NCBI GenBank assembly: GCA_000727475.1 | Contig: KL647289.1 | Span: 6,624,943-6,688,942 of the forward strand | DNA from: Sarcocystis neurona | Lineage: Eukaryota; Apicomplexa; Conoidasida; Eucoccidiorida; Sarcocystidae | Length of the DNA stretch: 64,000 bases | Reading direction: 5' to 3' | Shown here: positions 51,400-63,681 of the stretch, piece after piece | Numbering within the stretch: position 1 is the first letter of the stretch | How the letters are laid out: every line of letters starts with the position of its first letter | Notes under the pieces: generated by a model | What the model was told of the DNA's origin: nothing | Database searches by the model: none | What the model saw: the letters and a program-made list of their open reading frames with translations, nothing else | Program-made: the position numbers and the translations under genes

Positions 51400-51747
51400 A
51401 AAGCCTAAGTGGCAGCGCCAAAGGTGGTGCTGTTGTGTGTTTCCATGAAAGCAAGGCATGCTTTTCTGCTGGTCCGCGTGTGGTTGCAGTCGCCGGGCGA
51501 GCGCCGCGAATGAAGACCATACAACAAAGACCACCATGCGGAGAGAAACACACACAGCTGAGCGCCCGCCTTAGGGCGGCGGCAGCAAATTTTGCGGCGA
51601 GCTGCGAGTGTATCTGCGGAGAACGGGGGAGGCAATTGTGGAAGCAACACCGCGTCCACTTGCGACCCGTGCAAGCATATTCACGTATTTCGAAGAGAGA
51701 CTTGATGTGCATGGTGGAGTTTCAGATCGCACCCGAAAATTAAAATT
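51400..51747. other. Intergenic gap after UBA5
   Basis: A plus frame (51,435-51,743) is open but has no recognised motif. The segment most likely holds the UBA5 3' UTR and the 5' flank of the next plus-strand gene. No polyadenylation signal stands out. Confidence 0.4.
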
Positions 51748-52122
51748 ATGACTGCAGCACGTACAAAAGTCGCGAGTGCTGCCACGGTGCCCTACGAGAC
51801 GGTGGATGCGCGTAACGTCATGTACATATTAGACGGAGGCAAGAACACCGAAAGTGTCCATATATATATATATATATAGATATATATATGTATATATACA
51901 GGCGTGTGTATGTGTATGTGCGTGTGTGTACATGCATATATACGTATCCTCATTTGCAGGCGACTGAGGCAACATGTCTGCGCCGGTCTTGTACTTGCAT
52001 GTGCGGATGCAATAAAAGGTTTCAAGCGCTCCCAGCCGTGCTTACTGGTGAAAGCAAGCAGTGCAGTTGGGCGTAGCTTCACCGGGCATATTTTTGCCGT
52101 AGAAGACGACACTCACGATTAA
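51748..52122 (+). CDS. Candidate 78-residue protein (two exons)
   Basis: The ATG at 51748 opens a short exon (51748-51821) ending in phase 2 at a GTACAT donor. After a 138-bp intron made largely of TA/GT dinucleotides, the acceptor CATTTGCAG leads into 51960-52122 in the matching phase. The product starts MTAARTKVASAATVPYETVD, has a mildly hydrophobic middle (VCAGLVLACADAIKGF) and ends GHIFAVEDDTHD. I do not recognise the family. Composition is free of the repeat-driven bias nearby, which favours a real gene. The exon 1 donor is the weakest element; the second exon alone could instead be the end of a longer gene. Confidence 0.35.
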
Positions 52123-55100
52123 GCGTTTCCACTTGTATACAGAAGCCAGTGCGAGGTGGGGCAGGCAGCAAGGAAATAAAGAGCAGACGAATTCGTGTGT
52201 AAAACCTCTTCGGCCCTGCGCCTGTATTCGGTACGCTGTTTGCGACAAGTTGCTTCCACACTTATCCCTTCTGTGGGCGAAGGAACACGCGTGCGAGCTT
52301 GTGTGATGGACTTGCACTGGCAGAAGATGCAGAGGAGACCCATACACCAGCGCGCAAGCGGAGAAGGAATCTCTCGCGGGTGGTGTGCAGCCTGCTGCTT
52401 TCGCAGAGCAGCCACAGCACAGGAGAGCGCAAGTTGTCGATAGAGCATGATATACTTTAGGCTGCACGCGTAAAGCATCAAATCCTCAGAGGCATTCGGG
52501 AGTGGCTACGTTTATTTCGGTGTGAGCATGCACCGTGAAACGTCGACCCTCCTTCAACTGCGCCGAAGTCCAGCTCGCCACATCTGCGGATCTGTGGTCG
52601 AAAGCGCTTCGCGTAGCCACAAACGCGTCTTCAGGTAGCTGCAGGGACCACACACATACAGTGTTCAATTCCACATTTGAAGATTCTGTCCGTTCCGAAC
52701 TCCCCCAGTGTAGGACTGAAGATACTCATACGTATCGAATTGACTCCGCATTGCTTTCCAGCGCAACAGTCTTACTTTTTATCGATGCGCGCATTGACAT
52801 TTAGTTGTACTCCAGTATTTGGACATCGACGTAGTTGAAATTGTTAACGGTTGTTTCTACAGGCTTGAGGAAAAGTACAGCCCCCTGGTGGTCTCAAACC
52901 TGTGCCTTTCGAAGAGCACATCTACTGTGCGTGGAAGGCATACAACATTGGATGCCTAATACATGAAATCGCTGGCTCCAGATAGGCAACGCGGTATTCT
53001 TTCTTGTGACAAAGATTTACTGTACCTGTTGCCTCCTACACGGTACTGCAATTAATTGCTACACCGCGAAGGGTGTACGTACTCCGAGGTGATGTTGTTT
53101 GGCGAGGCTTCGGGGAATGCTGACGGCTACGTGTGTTCTTAGATGCACAAGGGAATATACACGAACGCACAGAAAACTCACTGCTTCCTTCCAAATAAGG
53201 TCGTTGAAGGTGACTCTCTCAGCGGATTTATGTAGGGTTTGTTGTTAACCGAATGCACCTGCTGAGGCACAAACCTGCCACAATACCCCTTATGATTCAA
53301 GGATACGGATGGGGAAAGCCTGGAATATCGGTGCCCCTGCCGTAACAAGCTGGCGAACACCACATCTCAACCGAGTCGCATTCTTTATGCATAAACGCTC
53401 GAAAAGCGGAAGGACGGCGTGCCAGTGACACATGAGATTGGTCGCTGTCGTTTAAAGATTTGAAATCATTTCAACTTAGTTCCTTAGAGACAAGATTTTA
53501 CATGTATCTATCTCTCCAGTTCTCCGCATCTTTCCCAGACGGGGACGTGTGCTCGAACTCACGTTTTGTATACGTGATCCAGGGGCGCCTCACCTCAAAC
53601 CGGCAACAGTATTTGACGGCGAGAAAAGAATCGTGACTTCGACTCTCTACGTGCAGGATGCATATCCTGTCCGGTCGAGCAGTATTGTCGTGTGAATACA
53701 TAGAACAATTGTTTTCGTGTTCGCGCTTTGTTGCATGCGGAGCAGGGAAATATTCATGTCTGCTGGCTCAGTGCTGGGGAGTTTGTGTGCGCCGTGCAAC
53801 GGGCAGCAGCGGTCTTAACGGAGGTGCGCAGGCGAATCTGCCGCGGACACATCATCTGCGTGCACAATTGTTCAGCTTGTCTATTTCTGTCAACTGATGC
53901 CGATAAATCAACGGCTTCTCCAGCGACGTGCTACCTTGTGAGGGCATCAGGTATCCATTAAGGTCACAGCAAGACAAGAACCGGACTCTTTTGAACAAGT
54001 CGATGTACCAGTCTGGCTCGTGGTTGCTATTTATTTGGGTGTTGCCCATTGGCGAAAGACTGACAGATATGATAGGGGACCAACGCCTTGCGTCTGGAGG
54101 GAGTCTAGAAAGCTAGCCGCGTTTGGAGCACTCGTGAAGGAGGCGACACCCGGTAGGTTGTTGGTGACGTCGGTGTGTTGAGGCTGTGAGAGCTGCTGTG
54201 TTTCAGTAGCATGGAGAAACCGGCGACGAGAGTACTGCTGCCTCGAGCAGAGTACAGCGATGATGTCTCGTGTAGAGGGGACCTGACAGTCTCCCCGTGG
54301 TCGCTGGCGGCCGCGCAGTGCCGCTGTGCTGTGCCGCCCTTGCCGTTGTCGCCGTCTCACTTTTGGCCCGTGCCCGCGTACCCACGACATGCTGTCGTCC
54401 CGTCCCATCTTCGAAGCAGCTGTTCTTGTTCTGCTGCTACACTTTCACCTGCTGCTCCCTCATCTCCTGCTCTGCCGTACTGCTCGCTTGTCGTTAGCGA
54501 TTCTTAGGCTGATCTTCGCCGTCGTACTGCGGTAACGCGTGCTGCCGGTCCCTGCCGCTGTTGGGAAAATTTGCAGCAACGGCGCCGCTCTGCCTTCGCT
54601 GCTGTTGGTCTGTGTGCCTTCTTGCACCTTCTCTTGCCTTTGCCTCCTACGTAGTCCCTCCTGTCAATGCTGCGTGTGTGGTGTTGTCGTTGCTCGCTGC
54701 TGTTGATGTTCCTGTTGACGCTCCCTGCAGCCGCACGCCCGCACTGCTGTTGCTGGTGCTGCTGGTGCTGCTGCTGATCGTGCGCAGTGAAAGGTGCTAC
54801 TGTTGCTGCTGCCACACGCGACCGCTGCTGCAGCCCGTATCGTCCCGGCGAGCCACTATCTTCCTGAATGTGTAGCCACGTACACATTCAGGACGTGAGT
54901 CCTGTAGCTAGTGTGCTGCTCTGCTATCGGAATGTATCGTAATGATGTCTTCTTCAAGTGCTGATACGGCGATGTGCAGTGTCGTCTGCACTTGCTACGG
55001 AGGACTTAAAATGATGTACGCCTACTGCGTTCGGATCGACGTGGAGTTTTACGCAAACTTCGCAGGCTTCCTGTGCACACTGCCTTCTGCTTCGCCGCAG

Positions 55101-56039
55101 ATCCACTAAGGCAGCACTTCTTTCCATGTATCAGTTTTGAGCGTCTCCCTCCCTTCTGTTCCCTAGCCTTTTTGCTCCGTCCGACCACGGCTCAGACCGT
55201 CACTGGCTGAGTCCGTGCGTCACCTTGGAGGTTGGTTCTCCGTATTCCATGCCGCCCAATCGGCGGCACGAGTAGGCGATCCAGATCTGCTCGGGCAGAC
55301 AGTTTGTTATTTGCGCAGCGTGCTACGAAGCTTCTTCACGCTTACGGTGGGAGGAAGATTAGTCAAGAAAACCACCCCTTTTGCCCGCTTGGCTTCGTCC
55401 CCTGAAGCCATCCAAATCAAATTCCGGCTGAAAAGTCACGCTGCCGCACGTTCTTAGCACAAAACATGCTTGGTTGATCATCCAAATAGGCCCTGGTGTA
55501 AGCACCTCCTGTCGGATACTCGTACGGTCACTCCTCAGAAAGCTGGCTACTACCAGGAGTGTGGCTGCGTGCTCTCACGCTGGCACTGCCGTCGTTGGTA
55601 GATTTCCTGTATACACCGTCGCGTGTATGTTCTGTCGTCACCATCGACACCAACTTTCTATAGCCCCTGCTTCATCATCACCTACACAACCACGTCCAGG
55701 ATGCATCGCAGTTACACCCGGTGTACCGATAAGCCGCCACAGCTAGAGTCTCTCCATTCCAGATTTTCGTCCATCCACTGTCACTCTATCATTCCTTTAT
55801 TTGCTTGATACACGTAATCCCGCTTGCAGCCCACAATCGAAGGAATCACACCACTAACTCTGCATCTGAACTCCGTCTCCGTTGTGTGCTCGTGCCAGCC
55901 CCCCCTCTTCTTTGCGAGGATATGTGATTTACTCCAACAAGCACCTCTGGATTTTCACCTTGCCAGAAGCGCAGCCGAACGTCCTCTGTGCTTCGGGTAA
56001 TACCAGCGGCCTTCTGTGCGTTCTGCGGAGGAAAACACC
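52123..56039. other. Repeat-poor stretch with unassigned coding fragments
   Basis: Sequence complexity is normal. Protein-like fragments on the plus strand include 52,535-52,804, 53,728-53,950 (ending at a GTATCC donor) and 54,020-54,116. A minus frame at 54,049-53,852 is equally plausible. None has a recognised motif, and no set joins convincingly. Region 55,200-55,850 shows nothing supportable. Confidence 0.35.
54200..54860. repeat. Isolated CTG-rich island in the repeat-poor segment
   Basis: CTG/GCTG triplets from about 54,420 to 54,840, flanked by unique sequence. The minus strand reads as a Gln/His/Arg-rich frame (54,887-54,504), the plus strand as a hydrophobic Leu/Cys/Ala frame (54,561-54,875). 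Which, if either, is coding cannot be decided. Confidence 0.5.
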
Positions 56040-59000
56040 ATGAATCGGCAAGGAAGAACACGTTCGCAGGGAAGGACGAGGAGCGGGAAAAACAGGAAGT
56101 CTAACACTTCGGCAGGAGGAGACTGTGGACATTTCCAAAAAGAAACTGACACAACAATCAAGCTCAGCTCTCCTCTCTCTGACGATCCCGTGTCCACTTT
56201 GCCGAGTTCGGCAGCACACAGCGACAGCAACGTCTTTGGCAAAAACGAGAGCCTTGACAAAAGCGAGAATCCTGAAATACGCAACAGTCTTGACGAAGAA
56301 AACCTCTCACTGGAAGGGAGCAGTTCTGGTACGAACCACACCGACTGAATGCATCCAACCTACCAGCAGCACCAACGTGAACAACTGCGAGACGTCAGGC
56401 AGCAACTGTGCCCCCGTACAGGTGCCAAGCGTCCGCAATGTTCATGGTAAACTTAACGGTGACTTACTACAGCTCATCTGCAGGAGGGTGCGGAGCAGCA
56501 AGCTGGCGGAATAAGCAGCAGAAAGAAACGAATGTTCAAAGATACGACATTCGAGGGCGCGCTGCTGCCCCAGTTTCGCCCTCGTCTGTCTGTTAATGAA
56601 AGACTGATCAAAAAGATTATGTGCAGATATGTCTGTGCTTCTTGAAAGCCATGGTTTCGCGTCTGTGAGTAGAACGATCTCCCACACCTAACTTCCTTAG
56701 CGCATTCGTAAGTACCGGTGTGTCGTGTCGTGTGATGAACCTGACAGGAAACGGTAGTACGAGCGTACGGCAGAGCAAGCACACCAACGTCAGGGACGCA
56801 AGCGCCTGCAAAGGGCAAACGCTGCGCCAGCAGCAGCGGCAACAGAACGGACGGGGCTTCGATATGCTGTCGGGACGTCGGTGCATCGCACCGGGTCAGG
56901 CAAATCCTGACGGCAGTGGGCTCACTCCGGATGCAGCAGCTGGTATTGGTACTTTGACGACGGCTGCGTCTCTCCTTCTGTCCTCTTTCGGAAGTGACGC
57001 CTCTCCTCTTTCAAACGAGTTGGCTTGCTGGAAGCCGCAGACGGAGGTGCAGCACACACAGCAGCCAGATTCCCGACAAGAGAGCGTTGCACCGGAAGGT
57101 GCGGAAGCGTCGGGCTCAGGTAAAAACCAGGAAAAGTTAGGCACACATCGAATGTCATTCGTAGCACATTTTTCCGGACGCAAAAAAGTACTCCCTACCT
57201 CGCGAGAATGGTGTGCTTACTCATTCCCTGAAAGGCAATAGACTCAGTTGCGCGCTTTCTGGATATCTCTCAAAGCACACGGCGTGGGTTACTGTACTCT
57301 CGCCCGTTCGCTTTCGACACTGGATGTGCGTTTTGTGATGCCCACAGCTGTTGCCCTCGTGTCGTCTTCTGTGAACGTGGATAGTACTTATGTATCTCAT
57401 CTTCTAGAGGATAGGTGTGCTCTAGTGTTATTCTTGAAGTGTGTGTTGCGTTGGAGGTGCAGACGACCGTATTCAGCCAAAAACACCTGAGGGAGGTGAA
57501 GAAGCGAAAGCAGCGAACACACCACGCGAGTGGGTGGAAAACACATCCCCGCGATACTGGATGGAGAGAGAGGACCCGATCCTTCTTTGTGGAGCTGTGT
57601 CAGATGCGACTGACGCACGTCGAGAAGCTCAAGGGTCCGTTCTCAAAAGCAGGCCACCCTTTGGTTTCGCGAGCTGCTTCGAGACAGTCGTAACGGCTGA
57701 CCCTCAACGCTGTGTTCATATCTTGAAACGTCCTGTCTTCGTACCCCTGCAACCACAGGTGTGTCTTCACTGCTGCAGCTTTGTCCAGTTGCTTATTAAT
57801 GGTGAAAGACCTTGAGTAGGTGCGTTGAAGATTTTTGGGTCACGCGAAGCACAGGTAACCAGCGAGAAGCAAAAATACTAGCAGCGACAAGAATCGAAAC
57901 CTTCCAGTCACTACGCGAGCTCGTCTTCTTCGTACGCACTATTTCCGCCAGCTATGCGAGTTACTATGTTTGTAGTTGTAAACAGGCCGCCCTTTAATGT
58001 AAACGCATTTAGCTTCAGGTATCTGCATCAGCCACATGCAACTGCTCCACGGGCAAAACGGGCGGAGTCCACCCTTCATATCTACAGAACGTGTACCTGC
58101 CTAAACCTCCTGCGCCACCTCAAATGTATCGTTGTAACAGCTGCAGTGTTAGATGTTATGGCGCATGTGGCGTGCACGGCGAGAGCTCAAATGCAGCGGA
58201 AGGTGGATGACGTGATATGTCGAGTTGGCAAGTTCATTCCTGTACAAATCTGCTCAATGCTCCGCCGCCCTTGCACGCACTCGTCATGAAGCGCGTAGCT
58301 CTGTCACCGGCCACGCCTTCGTAGCCTCACACGCCTCGTTTTCTTGAGAGGCCTCTGACGCCGTATGACTTCTTTCTTTACAGCATAGTTGCTTCATACT
58401 TTTGACACAGCTCTCACGTACAAGTTCCCGTGCAAGCGTAGCAACGTTCGACTGTTTCGTGCCCTATTATGTTGCGTGTCTCTGCACATAGTTGTCGAAG
58501 TTTCCAATGCGGTTTCTACGTTCAGTTTGAACGCCGGGTCTCGCTGCAAAGGGAGCACGCTCGCTTCAAAAGACGCACTTCCCTCTTCTTTCCAAATGAC
58601 TGCGCCTTCCTTTGTCAAGATGCGAACGGGTTGGCTTCACATCCCGTCGTTGACGTAAGGAAGCTGATCTCGTAAATAGGGTATCGTGAACGGCAGAATG
58701 TCACAATTTCAGCAACTCTGAAAGATGTCGAGCCTTTTTCCGTCCTCTTCGAAAACCGAAGGAGCATTGTCTTCAATCTTCAAACACACTATTTCAGGGT
58801 GCCACCCAGTCAAGCATCTCACGTGCAGCTGCAGCTGGCGTTGCGGAATGGCTTTGGAAGTATTAGCCACATGCTTTTGCTCGCCATTTGCTTGGGACCA
58901 TGTGTTCAGCGCTACGTGCAGCAGTAAGCTTACTCCGCAGCATCAAGTCTAGCATCCGCACCGGCTTCGTACGTTGCCCGGACACATCATGAGGTTGAAA

Positions 59001-61612
59001 AACAAGGATTTTCACCCACGAGACATGTAGACACGGGGTACTGCAGGGCATTCCCCCAAATACGATGTGACAGAATGCCACCCTTGTACGGTATACTGAC
59101 GTGTATGTGGTGGAGTCGGATGTGTTGCAGAATCTCACAGGCGCACTGCCTACGGCTTCACAATGGGGATGCATGCAGCGGTTACATTTGGCGCTGAATC
59201 ACGGGAAACATGTGACGCGCAAAGGCAGACTGTAAAGTCAAAGTTTGAAAATAGAGTTCTGGGGTGTTCAGTGATCGGCTGCCGAGCACACAGCGGCACT
59301 TGTTGGCAGATGTACCCCTTCTTCATCGAGCGTTCACACACCCCCTCAAGAAGCCTCGTTAGACGCTAATTCAGGAACAAAGACGGAAACCGTTCTTCTA
59401 CTGTTTGCCTTGGGACGCGGTACTGAGCGCGCTACCGCAGGCACAGAGTACAGTTCCACCCACCTGCAGAGCTACACCTACCCCACACGGACGGCAAGAG
59501 ACGAGTTAAAATCCGCACTTCCTGCACACGTGTCTACTGAAACAGTCACCTTCCACAAGAAACTTCAGTGCGTAAGTAAACACATCTAGCAAAAAAACCC
59601 CATCGTAATTGTTTCCTCGTGTGAAAGGGCTTAACGTCGAGAGCCCGCAAATGTAGAACGGTGGCCGTGCTGTATTGACCGCAGCTCAACAAGCGAAGAC
59701 GGTTGTTAAAGTTGTTAAAGAACCGGTGCTGCAGTTGTACAAGCACGCGGTCTGTTACTCTCACCATACTGCATATACACATGTGTGTGTATGTCTGTAG
59801 AGGGTCAAATCGCGTACTCTCTTGTATACGGCACCTTCAGCAACTTTCAACGCTCATAAGAGTGTACGTACAATTCTCCCCCGTCCTTATCTGCTTCTGT
59901 AGCAGAAAGCCTCCTCCCATTGTTCTTTCTCTACAAGGAGTTGTTTGACGTTGAGAGGTAGCGGATAATAAAAACACATTGTAGTCATTTGTTGACGGGA
60001 ACCAGGTATGCAAGGACCATCGGCAGCAAACTCACGAGCACGATATCGCTTGTTGTCTGGATCGAGGATCCCTTTAATGCACAGGTGTATGCGCTGTATA
60101 TGTACGTTATATGCATATATGTACACAAATGTATACAAATTTGTCCACGTGTGCATTCACTCATTCAAGCACATCCCTAGGTACGTGTACACCCTATAGG
60201 CATACGCGTATACGCAAGCACTTCTATGTGTACCCACCGCAGTACATAAAGGTGTACCTACGTATACTTGGTAGCACGAACAAATTTACTGGACACACAC
60301 GCATTCGTGTGTACACTCGGAGACGTATAAACGTATGTTTGCACGGCAGTCGATGTTATCAAATGCGCGCGAGCGCGCGTGTGAAGGGAGTACCCTGTTC
60401 TGCAAGTGGCGCAACACACGCCTCAGAAACTATTACCTACACAAAATTCCCTCCTACCGAACGTCCCCTGTAAGCTCGGTCGTGTCCCTCAGATTATCTG
60501 TCCGGAGATCGTCAGGCGTCCCCAGTCTCGCAAGAAGTGCAAATTTTCAATGCGGGAATGCAAACGTCTCACGTTTGGCTTGGAAAGTCCTGACCTGTAA
60601 ACAAGCTGTGCTGTCCCAGATTCAGCAACCCCGCCTGAAAGCCGTGGTGTCACGAGTGCTTTAAAGACTGGTGTTACTACAGATACAGCAACGCACGTAT
60701 TCTAGGACGCCAGCCAAAAAGCCGTTGCACGTTTCAGACAGTTTTTCCGGAAGAAGTCAGATGCTGATAAGATCAACGATTTGTTTCCCAGTTTCTTTGT
60801 TAAACTTCAGCGAACACCACAAAACGCAATACTTCGTTCTACTGAAAAGTGCTGACCGAGCAAGCAAAAGAATGGCTCTTCTCCCTGAAGTTTTAACATG
60901 GTAACTGCTGTATCACACTGGAATAGGCTTTATAAACGAAACATCACCACTACTGTGTGATATATGGCAACGGTGGATAGTTCTGCTTCGCTTTTGTTTA
61001 AATCGAAGACCTTCAGGAAGACACACGAGATGACGCTTGAGGAGTACCCGAGGAAGAGAGCGAAAAACTGGTGGCGTCCTAATTGACGCTGCGCTGTCCG
61101 ATAGTGACACCACGGTCGATGGAGGTGAACCATGCCGATAAACTCTCCTTGACTTGCCAGCTGTTAGACTTTCACATGCTGGAAATACTCGCAATTAAGC
61201 GGACGAAAATAACCTGATTGAACCCGCTGCGGAGAATGCGGAGACAGGTTAAAATAAGATTTCACTGCCAGCCTTCCTGCATTCAGTGCGGATCCAACAC
61301 CATCTGCAAATTCACTCTACACGTTGTGATGAGGCATGGGGAATTTGTCCGATCAGGGATCCGCATCAGGAAGTTTGAAGCCGTGGCTTGGCAACAGTCG
61401 ACTACGGCCAACTTAGACTATCGTATGTGTGTCTTTTCAAAGCTGAAAACCTCTACACGGTTCAAAACGACAAAGCAAGGCAGGTAACCCTTTTGGCGCT
61501 CGGGTATATGCCAGAAAATTACCAAGGTCGCTTGACATGGTCGCTTCGTACACATCATATGATTACTACTGCAGGATCCACCGATCCAGACGGAGTGCAG
61601 GCCTGCCCGTAA
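56040..61612 (+). CDS. Unrecognised multi-exon gene
   Basis: A chain of plus-strand exons without low-complexity runs. Phase-consistent joins are 56040-56328, 56748-57119, 57457-57758 and 58088-58202. Further well-bounded exons are 58526-58654, 58697-58923 (GTAAGC donor), one from 59141, 59441-59571 (perfect GTAAGT donor), 60006-60084, 60493-60596, one from 60683, and 61287-61422 (GTATGT donor). The last frame ends at 61612. Exon 1 starts MNRQGRTRSQ in a good context (accATGa). Exons 1-2 are Ser/Gln/Asp-rich and look disordered. Exon 4 has VYLPKPPAPPQMYRC then CNSCSVRCYGACG, a cysteine-dense, possibly zinc-binding patch; later exons carry scattered Cys and one hydrophobic stretch (SHMLLLAICLGP). 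Some junctions are missing and two genes are possible. I cannot name a family. Confidence 0.42.
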
Positions 61613-61659
61613 ATGCTCGCTTGCCTGTGGAAGGACTTCTTGAGAGTTCTACAATTGCT

Positions 61660-63681
61660 CTACTCCTTTCCTGTGCCTGCGTCGGAACTGAAGTCAGGTC
61701 GATCGGTAAGCGTAGCCAGAGTATATTCTGCGGCTGCATCTTCCACGGATCTCCTCCTGCCGTAGCGGTTAAGCAAGTAGAGACAGAGAAATTGCAGGCT
61801 GTGCAAAATAACGAAAACAACCCGAAGGATAACCCTTTGGCTCGACGTTCTCACAAATTCGTCGGCCACCATCCGTATAACGTAATGCAATACCTCGCTC
61901 ACCATTGTGGCAAAACCGGCCAGAGAGGCGGAGGCAGAAGTTCCGAATGCTCTTTCGATGGCGGTAAATGAATGCCATCTGAAGAAGGGTCGGAACAAAA
62001 GATAAAAATCTCTTGCAGCAGATTCAGCTTCCGGTCCACTCGCTACAAGCGGTATGAAGTGCATGAGCCAGCCAAAAACGGAAACACACACCATTGTCCG
62101 TACAATGGCCACGCTTGTTACCGCATTTCCCTGCAGAACGCACCAAAAAAAAGCAGCCAGATGCTCGGTCAGATTCCAGGTAGGCGCCTGACATCCTGTC
62201 CCTTCGACACTAACATCGTCGAAAAACTCGGCAGCCACGTATCCAGTTAGCAGGTACCACGTGATAAGTGCAAAATGCACTGACCAAATCTGCGACACGA
62301 CCCGATATAGTGAAAATTGCAGACGGCCCCTAAGTGACCTGGACGAACTGGTGGAGGTTGACCTGTCCCGCGCCCTTCTCCTCTGGAGTGTTAGATGCTC
62401 TTCAGCGACTTCAGGCGGAACGAATGCTCTGTCGTGTTGGGCGGTGCCCTGCAATCCCTGGGCAAGACTTTCGAAAGAAGGGTCCACTGGATCATTCATT
62501 TCATAACCTGCAGCTATCTCGAGTGCCTCCGGACTCCACGGTTGACCCTCCCTGTGCTGCGGAGGGCTACTCCCAGGCATTAGGAAAAGAGCAATGCACA
62601 AAGAAGGTACTAAGCCGATGAGTATATATCCAGTAATGATGGCTCTCTGGCTCAGACGAGATTTCTGTTGTAATAGAGTCATGATCCTGGGGGTCACACC
62701 GCTGTAGGATACGGCGGTACCCAGCACCGTCAAAATGAAGTGTGGTCTTTCAGGGAAAAGACCCCGCAGTGAGACAAATGGGAAAACACTAAAGGCCACT
62801 GCGCTCCCCATGAGCACCAGAGCGTAAGGATGCAAGCGGAACGACGAGGTGCTGACAGCCAGTAAGGACCAGCTCACAATATTGAGAACCTGGCCCGCTA
62901 CAGCTGTCACCCGTGGACCGAGCGCATTATACAGCAGTCCTGCGACACCCGCCATCAAACCGCTAACCAGGCGAACTTCTCTGTAGAATTGTTCGACCTG
63001 CTCCTTCTGTTCTGTGCAGATGTAGCCATCGTTTATTAGGCTCAGGGGTGCGTCCGCAGCATTTTCGGAGCTTGCAGTGAGTGCCGACTGATTCCTACAT
63101 GCGTCAGAAAACCCCCCCTGCAGCGCGACGATTCGACTCGTTGAGGACCAACCGAAGAGACACGCTGTCGCCAGAATAGCATAAAATAAGTAGCACGCGA
63201 CAAGGACAATACGATTCGACCTGATAGCCGCGTTCGTTCGGGTTAGATTCACTTTTAGTCGAGACCAGAACCGCCCTATTGAGCTGAGACCCCGCCTCCA
63301 GCGTGAAGAGGAAACTCGAGCCGACTCTGCTGAGGGCGGAGACGCCTGAGGATGAAGAGCATCCAAACGCACATCCGGAGGAATTGTGTCGCGATGCAGC
63401 TTTCTTGTGCAGCTGCGGAGCTCTCCACATGAAGGAAGCTTCGTCGCCGGTTCTAAGTCCAGTCCTCTGTCACGCACGGTCTCAATTTGCAGAACCTCCA
63501 CTTCTTTGAAGGGCGTAGTAGCCTCAATGGAATCCTCTGACGTACCTGCCGCCTCACCAACGCCATCCTGAAGAGTCTTCGAAAAGCGTTCTGCAGCTAA
63601 ACTTTCGTGTGGCACGTGCGCTATGCAGAAAAGTAGACAGACCTTACAGCTGAGAGACGTGAAACGAGAAAAAGATCCCAT
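61660..63681 (-). CDS. Major facilitator superfamily transporter
   Basis: A single uninterrupted frame of 673 residues, from an ATG at 63681 to a stop at 61660. About 155 N-terminal residues are hydrophilic after a short hydrophobic leader (CKVCLLFCIA). Membrane segments follow near 158-177, 238-252, 257-277, 285-304, 316-333 and 346-368, then a long cytoplasmic-type loop (about 369-455), then segments near 464-482, 505-547 (two), 585-606 and 616-637: the 6+6 pattern of the MFS. LLYNALGPRVTAVAG between segments 2 and 3 resembles MFS motif A. The architecture and long central loop recall apicomplexan amino-acid transporters (ApiAT/NPT1 group), but substrate specificity cannot be read from sequence. 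The N-terminal hydrophobic stretch may be a signal or anchor. It converges on the plus-strand gene ending near 61612. Confidence 0.85.
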   Translation of the reverse strand: MGSFSRFTSLSCKVCLLFCIAHVPHESLAAERFSKTLQDGVGEAAGTSEDSIEATTPFKEVEVLQIETVRDRGLDLEPATKLPSCGELRSCTRKLHRDTIPPDVRLDALHPQASPPSAESARVSSSRWRRGLSSIGRFWSRLKVNLTRTNAAIRSNRIVLVACYLFYAILATACLFGWSSTSRIVALQGGFSDACRNQSALTASSENAADAPLSLINDGYICTEQKEQVEQFYREVRLVSGLMAGVAGLLYNALGPRVTAVAGQVLNIVSWSLLAVSTSSFRLHPYALVLMGSAVAFSVFPFVSLRGLFPERPHFILTVLGTAVSYSGVTPRIMTLLQQKSRLSQRAIITGYILIGLVPSLCIALFLMPGSSPPQHREGQPWSPEALEIAAGYEMNDPVDPSFESLAQGLQGTAQHDRAFVPPEVAEEHLTLQRRRARDRSTSTSSSRSLRGRLQFSLYRVVSQIWSVHFALITWYLLTGYVAAEFFDDVSVEGTGCQAPTWNLTEHLAAFFWCVLQGNAVTSVAIVRTMVCVSVFGWLMHFIPLVASGPEAESAARDFYLLFRPFFRWHSFTAIERAFGTSASASLAGFATMVSEVLHYVIRMVADEFVRTSSQRVILRVVFVILHSLQFLCLYLLNRYGRRRSVEDAAAEYTLATLTDRPDFSSDAGTGKE

